Of a stretch of DNA of 5,774 nt, positions 4,612 to 5,774 are shown piece after piece (the stretch's first letter is position 1; every line of letters begins with the position of its first letter). Under the pieces are notes generated by a model. It was not told the origin of the DNA. It did not search any database and saw only the letters and a program-made list of their open reading frames with translations. This DNA is from Nitrospirota bacterium (GTDB lineage Bacteria > Nitrospirota > Thermodesulfovibrionia > Thermodesulfovibrionales > UBA6898): the NCBI GenBank assembly GCA_021787505.1, contig JAJYLU010000146.1, forward strand, positions 1 through 5,774, read 5' to 3'. The position numbers and the translations under genes were made by a program.

Positions 4612-4671
4612 GCGCCTCGTTACCTCCCCTAAGCTGCTGCCCACATCCCACGGGCAGCAGCACTTTTTTTT
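4612..4671 (+). ncRNA. Candidate small RNA with C-rich segment and intrinsic terminator
   Basis: The strong plus-strand terminator at 4633-4671 lies 230 bp past the nearest plus-strand stop codon, so it may end an independent transcript. A perfect TATAAT at 4600-4605 would start RNA near 4612 and give about 60 nt; the TATACT at 4495 would start it near 4507 and give about 165 nt. The single-stranded part just before the terminator contains ACCTCCCC (4622-4629), complementary to a GGGGAGG-type ribosome site. That is a common seed type in trans-acting small RNAs. The 5' end is uncertain because TTGACA lies at a non-standard 22-bp spacing. Confidence 0.3.
4633..4671 (+). terminator. Strong Rho-independent terminator, plus strand
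   Basis: GCTGCTGCCC (4633-4642) and GGGCAGCAGC (4652-4661) form a perfect 10-bp GC-rich stem with a 9-nt loop, followed by AC and eight T residues (4664-4671). The T run is on the plus-strand side only; read leftwards the stem is followed by TTAGGGG, so it serves rightward transcription, although the hairpin could still cap the convergent mRNA. The T run abuts the stop codon of the DUF362 gene at 4672. Confidence 0.88.
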
Positions 4672-5774
4672 CTAGCCGACATCGATCAGATCGTACTGCC
4701 GGTTGCCCAGCCCGAGCCGCGAAGCTTCATCTACCTGCAATTGATAAGGGACATTGTGGAGATGCATGAGAATATCCTCACCGACCGCTGCATGCTTGTC
4801 TACCGCAAGTGAACCGGGCAAGGCTTTGGACTTGAGCAACATGTCGATGCTCGCCTGCTCGATCGATACGAGGTCATCGGAGATGAGTATCCCCGCGTCC
4901 TGAATCACCGGTACGTCGGCAGCAGGCATACAGTCGCATTCCGGCTGGATCTCTGTGAGAAAATTGATAAAAATGATCTTCTTTTGTTCAAAGGTGCTCA
5001 TGACCGCCGACGCGGCCTCGGCAAGAGACCTCAGGAACCGCTCGCTGTTGCCAGGCATGGTGAGGGATTCCGACTGGCATACCCTCTCGCACCTGCCGCA
5101 CCTCCAGCAGTTGTCCCCCTCCCAGACGAGTTCGTCGCCGCTGAAGCTGATCGCGTCCTTCGGGCAGATGTCCCTGCACTGAAAGCAGAGTTCGCATTTT
5201 TCCTGGCTCCAGACGAGCTCGCCCTCTCCTATCGCGTGCATCGCCCCCCTGCCGCATTTCCAGCCGCAGGTGCGGTGGTAGGCGCTGACCCCTCCCATCG
5301 CAAGGTTCTTGATCGCCCCTGCGTATCCCGCGTTGATGTGTCCCTTAACATGCGAACAGACAACCATGGCGGGGACGTCATGAATCAAAGAAGCGACTGC
5401 CACCTCCCCGAGCAACTCGCCGGCCTTCACCATGATATTGTCGTTGCCATATAGTCCATCGGCGATGACCACCGGCGCGCCGACAGAGAGATGGTTTATC
5501 CCGTTTTGGTTGGCGACATCGAGATAATCAAGGCCTTTTATCCTCACGGTGTCCGTGACAAAGGGTTTCGCCCCAATTCTCCTGAGGCCATCGACGACCT
5601 TTCGCAGGAATGTCGGCCTGACGATCCGGTGCGCCCCCTCGGAACCGAAATGGGTCTTGACAGCCACCCATTCCTCCGGGCTGAAGTAATTCATCAGGCC
5701 TATCTCTTTCAGGAGCCGTTCCAGCTTGCCCGGCATGCTGTCTTCGTATCTCCATTTCTTCACCCGTGCAGACG
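4672..5774 (-). CDS. DUF362 domain protein with two [4Fe-4S] ferredoxin motifs, 5' end outside window
   Basis: The frame runs from the right edge to a TAG at 4674-4672. Numbering from the internal GTG at 5763, an N-terminal DUF362 domain (about 10-180) includes VAVKTHFGSEG, RPTFLRKVVDGL, KPFVTDT, GAPVVIADGL and HVKGHINAGYAGAIKNLAMG. A bacterial 2[4Fe-4S] ferredoxin unit follows: C190-x2-C193-x2-C196-x3-C200-P and C219-x2-C222-x2-C225-x3-C229. More cysteines lie at 136, 166, 170, 276 and 278, and CDCMPAADVPV (276-286) begins a C-terminal DUF362 portion. The frame stays open upstream of the GTG (codons for S-A-R), and family members usually begin with a strand of the type KVYFTSAR, so the true start is probably beyond 5774. 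No signal peptide or membrane helix is visible, so a cytoplasmic iron-sulfur protein is expected. The function of the family is poorly defined; a low-potential electron-transfer role is inferred. Confidence 0.9.
   Translation of the reverse strand, partial: SARVKKWRYEDSMPGKLERLLKEIGLMNYFSPEEWVAVKTHFGSEGAHRIVRPTFLRKVVDGLRRIGAKPFVTDTVRIKGLDYLDVANQNGINHLSVGAPVVIADGLYGNDNIMVKAGELLGEVAVASLIHDVPAMVVCSHVKGHINAGYAGAIKNLAMGGVSAYHRTCGWKCGRGAMHAIGEGELVWSQEKCELCFQCRDICPKDAISFSGDELVWEGDNCWRCGRCERVCQSESLTMPGNSERFLRSLAEAASAVMSTFEQKKIIFINFLTEIQPECDCMPAADVPVIQDAGILISDDLVSIEQASIDMLLKSKALPGSLAVDKHAAVGEDILMHLHNVPYQLQVDEASRLGLGNRQYDLIDVG

Larger units (their letters stand above)
4400..4671. other. AT-rich intergenic region with promoter-like boxes and a terminator
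   Basis: No protein-coding gene was found in these 272 bases. They hold a plus-strand promoter-like pair TTGTTT (4473-4478), 16 bp, TATACT (4495-4500). They also hold a 13-bp dyad ATAGGT-G-ACCTAT (4550-4562) running into eight T residues (4562-4569), and a perfect TTGACA (4572-4577) 22 bp before a perfect TATAAT (4600-4605). A strong terminator closes the region. The ATAGG/CCTAT hairpin with its T run could be a weak terminator for the GGDEF gene, although its 5-bp AT-rich stem is poor. Confidence 0.5.

Noticed and set aside
4984..5454. Plus-strand frames opposite the DUF362/ferredoxin gene, and a second minus-strand frame at 4988-5257
   Set aside because: They are out-of-frame shadows of the cysteine-rich gene, with no ribosome site or recognisable domain.

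Overview
The window looks like a stretch of bacterial chromosome from an anaerobic or microaerobic, redox-versatile organism. The genes are moderately GC-rich and the spacers are AT-rich. The combination of a DUF1858 redox-disulfide protein, a DUF362/ferredoxin protein, a non-canonical Crp/Fnr regulator and a haem-copper-oxidase-like membrane stub recalls Nitrospirota or deltaproteobacterial-type genomes. That assignment is an inference from gene content only. No mobile element, CRISPR array, tRNA or rRNA was seen.

Layout. (1) 1-257, minus: 5' part of a winged-helix regulator that runs off the left edge. (2) 258-623: AT-rich spacer with promoter-like boxes for the regulator and a weak terminator for the next gene. 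(3) 624-1484, minus: endonuclease IV (nfo), probably leaderless. (4) 1580-1708, minus: a 42-residue protein with three CxxC pairs. (5) 1726-1950, minus: a DUF1858 protein, 17 bp upstream of and apparently co-transcribed with (4). (6) 1951-2182: divergent control region. (7) 2183-2590, plus: a four-helix, histidine-bearing membrane protein resembling an isolated piece of haem-copper oxidase subunit I. (8) 2605-3273, minus: Crp/Fnr-family regulator, convergent with (7). (9) 3470-4399, plus: response regulator with a GGDEF domain (diguanylate cyclase). (10) 4400-4671: spacer ending in a strong intrinsic terminator that may belong to a small RNA. (11) 4672-5774, minus: DUF362 plus 2x[4Fe-4S] ferredoxin protein, cut by the right edge.

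The most interesting part is 1951-2182. It holds two copies of TATGAC-N4-GTCATA, a Crp/Fnr-type palindrome. Each lies exactly 29.5 bp upstream of a TATACT -10 box, one pointing left to the DUF1858/CxxC pair and one pointing right to the membrane protein. Both operators therefore sit near -41.5, the class II activator position. With a Crp/Fnr gene adjacent, this suggests a compact regulon in which a non-cAMP Crp/Fnr protein switches on a small haem-like membrane protein, a redox-disulfide protein and a zinc-ribbon microprotein together. A response to nitric oxide, CO, oxygen or redox state is plausible but is not shown by the sequence.
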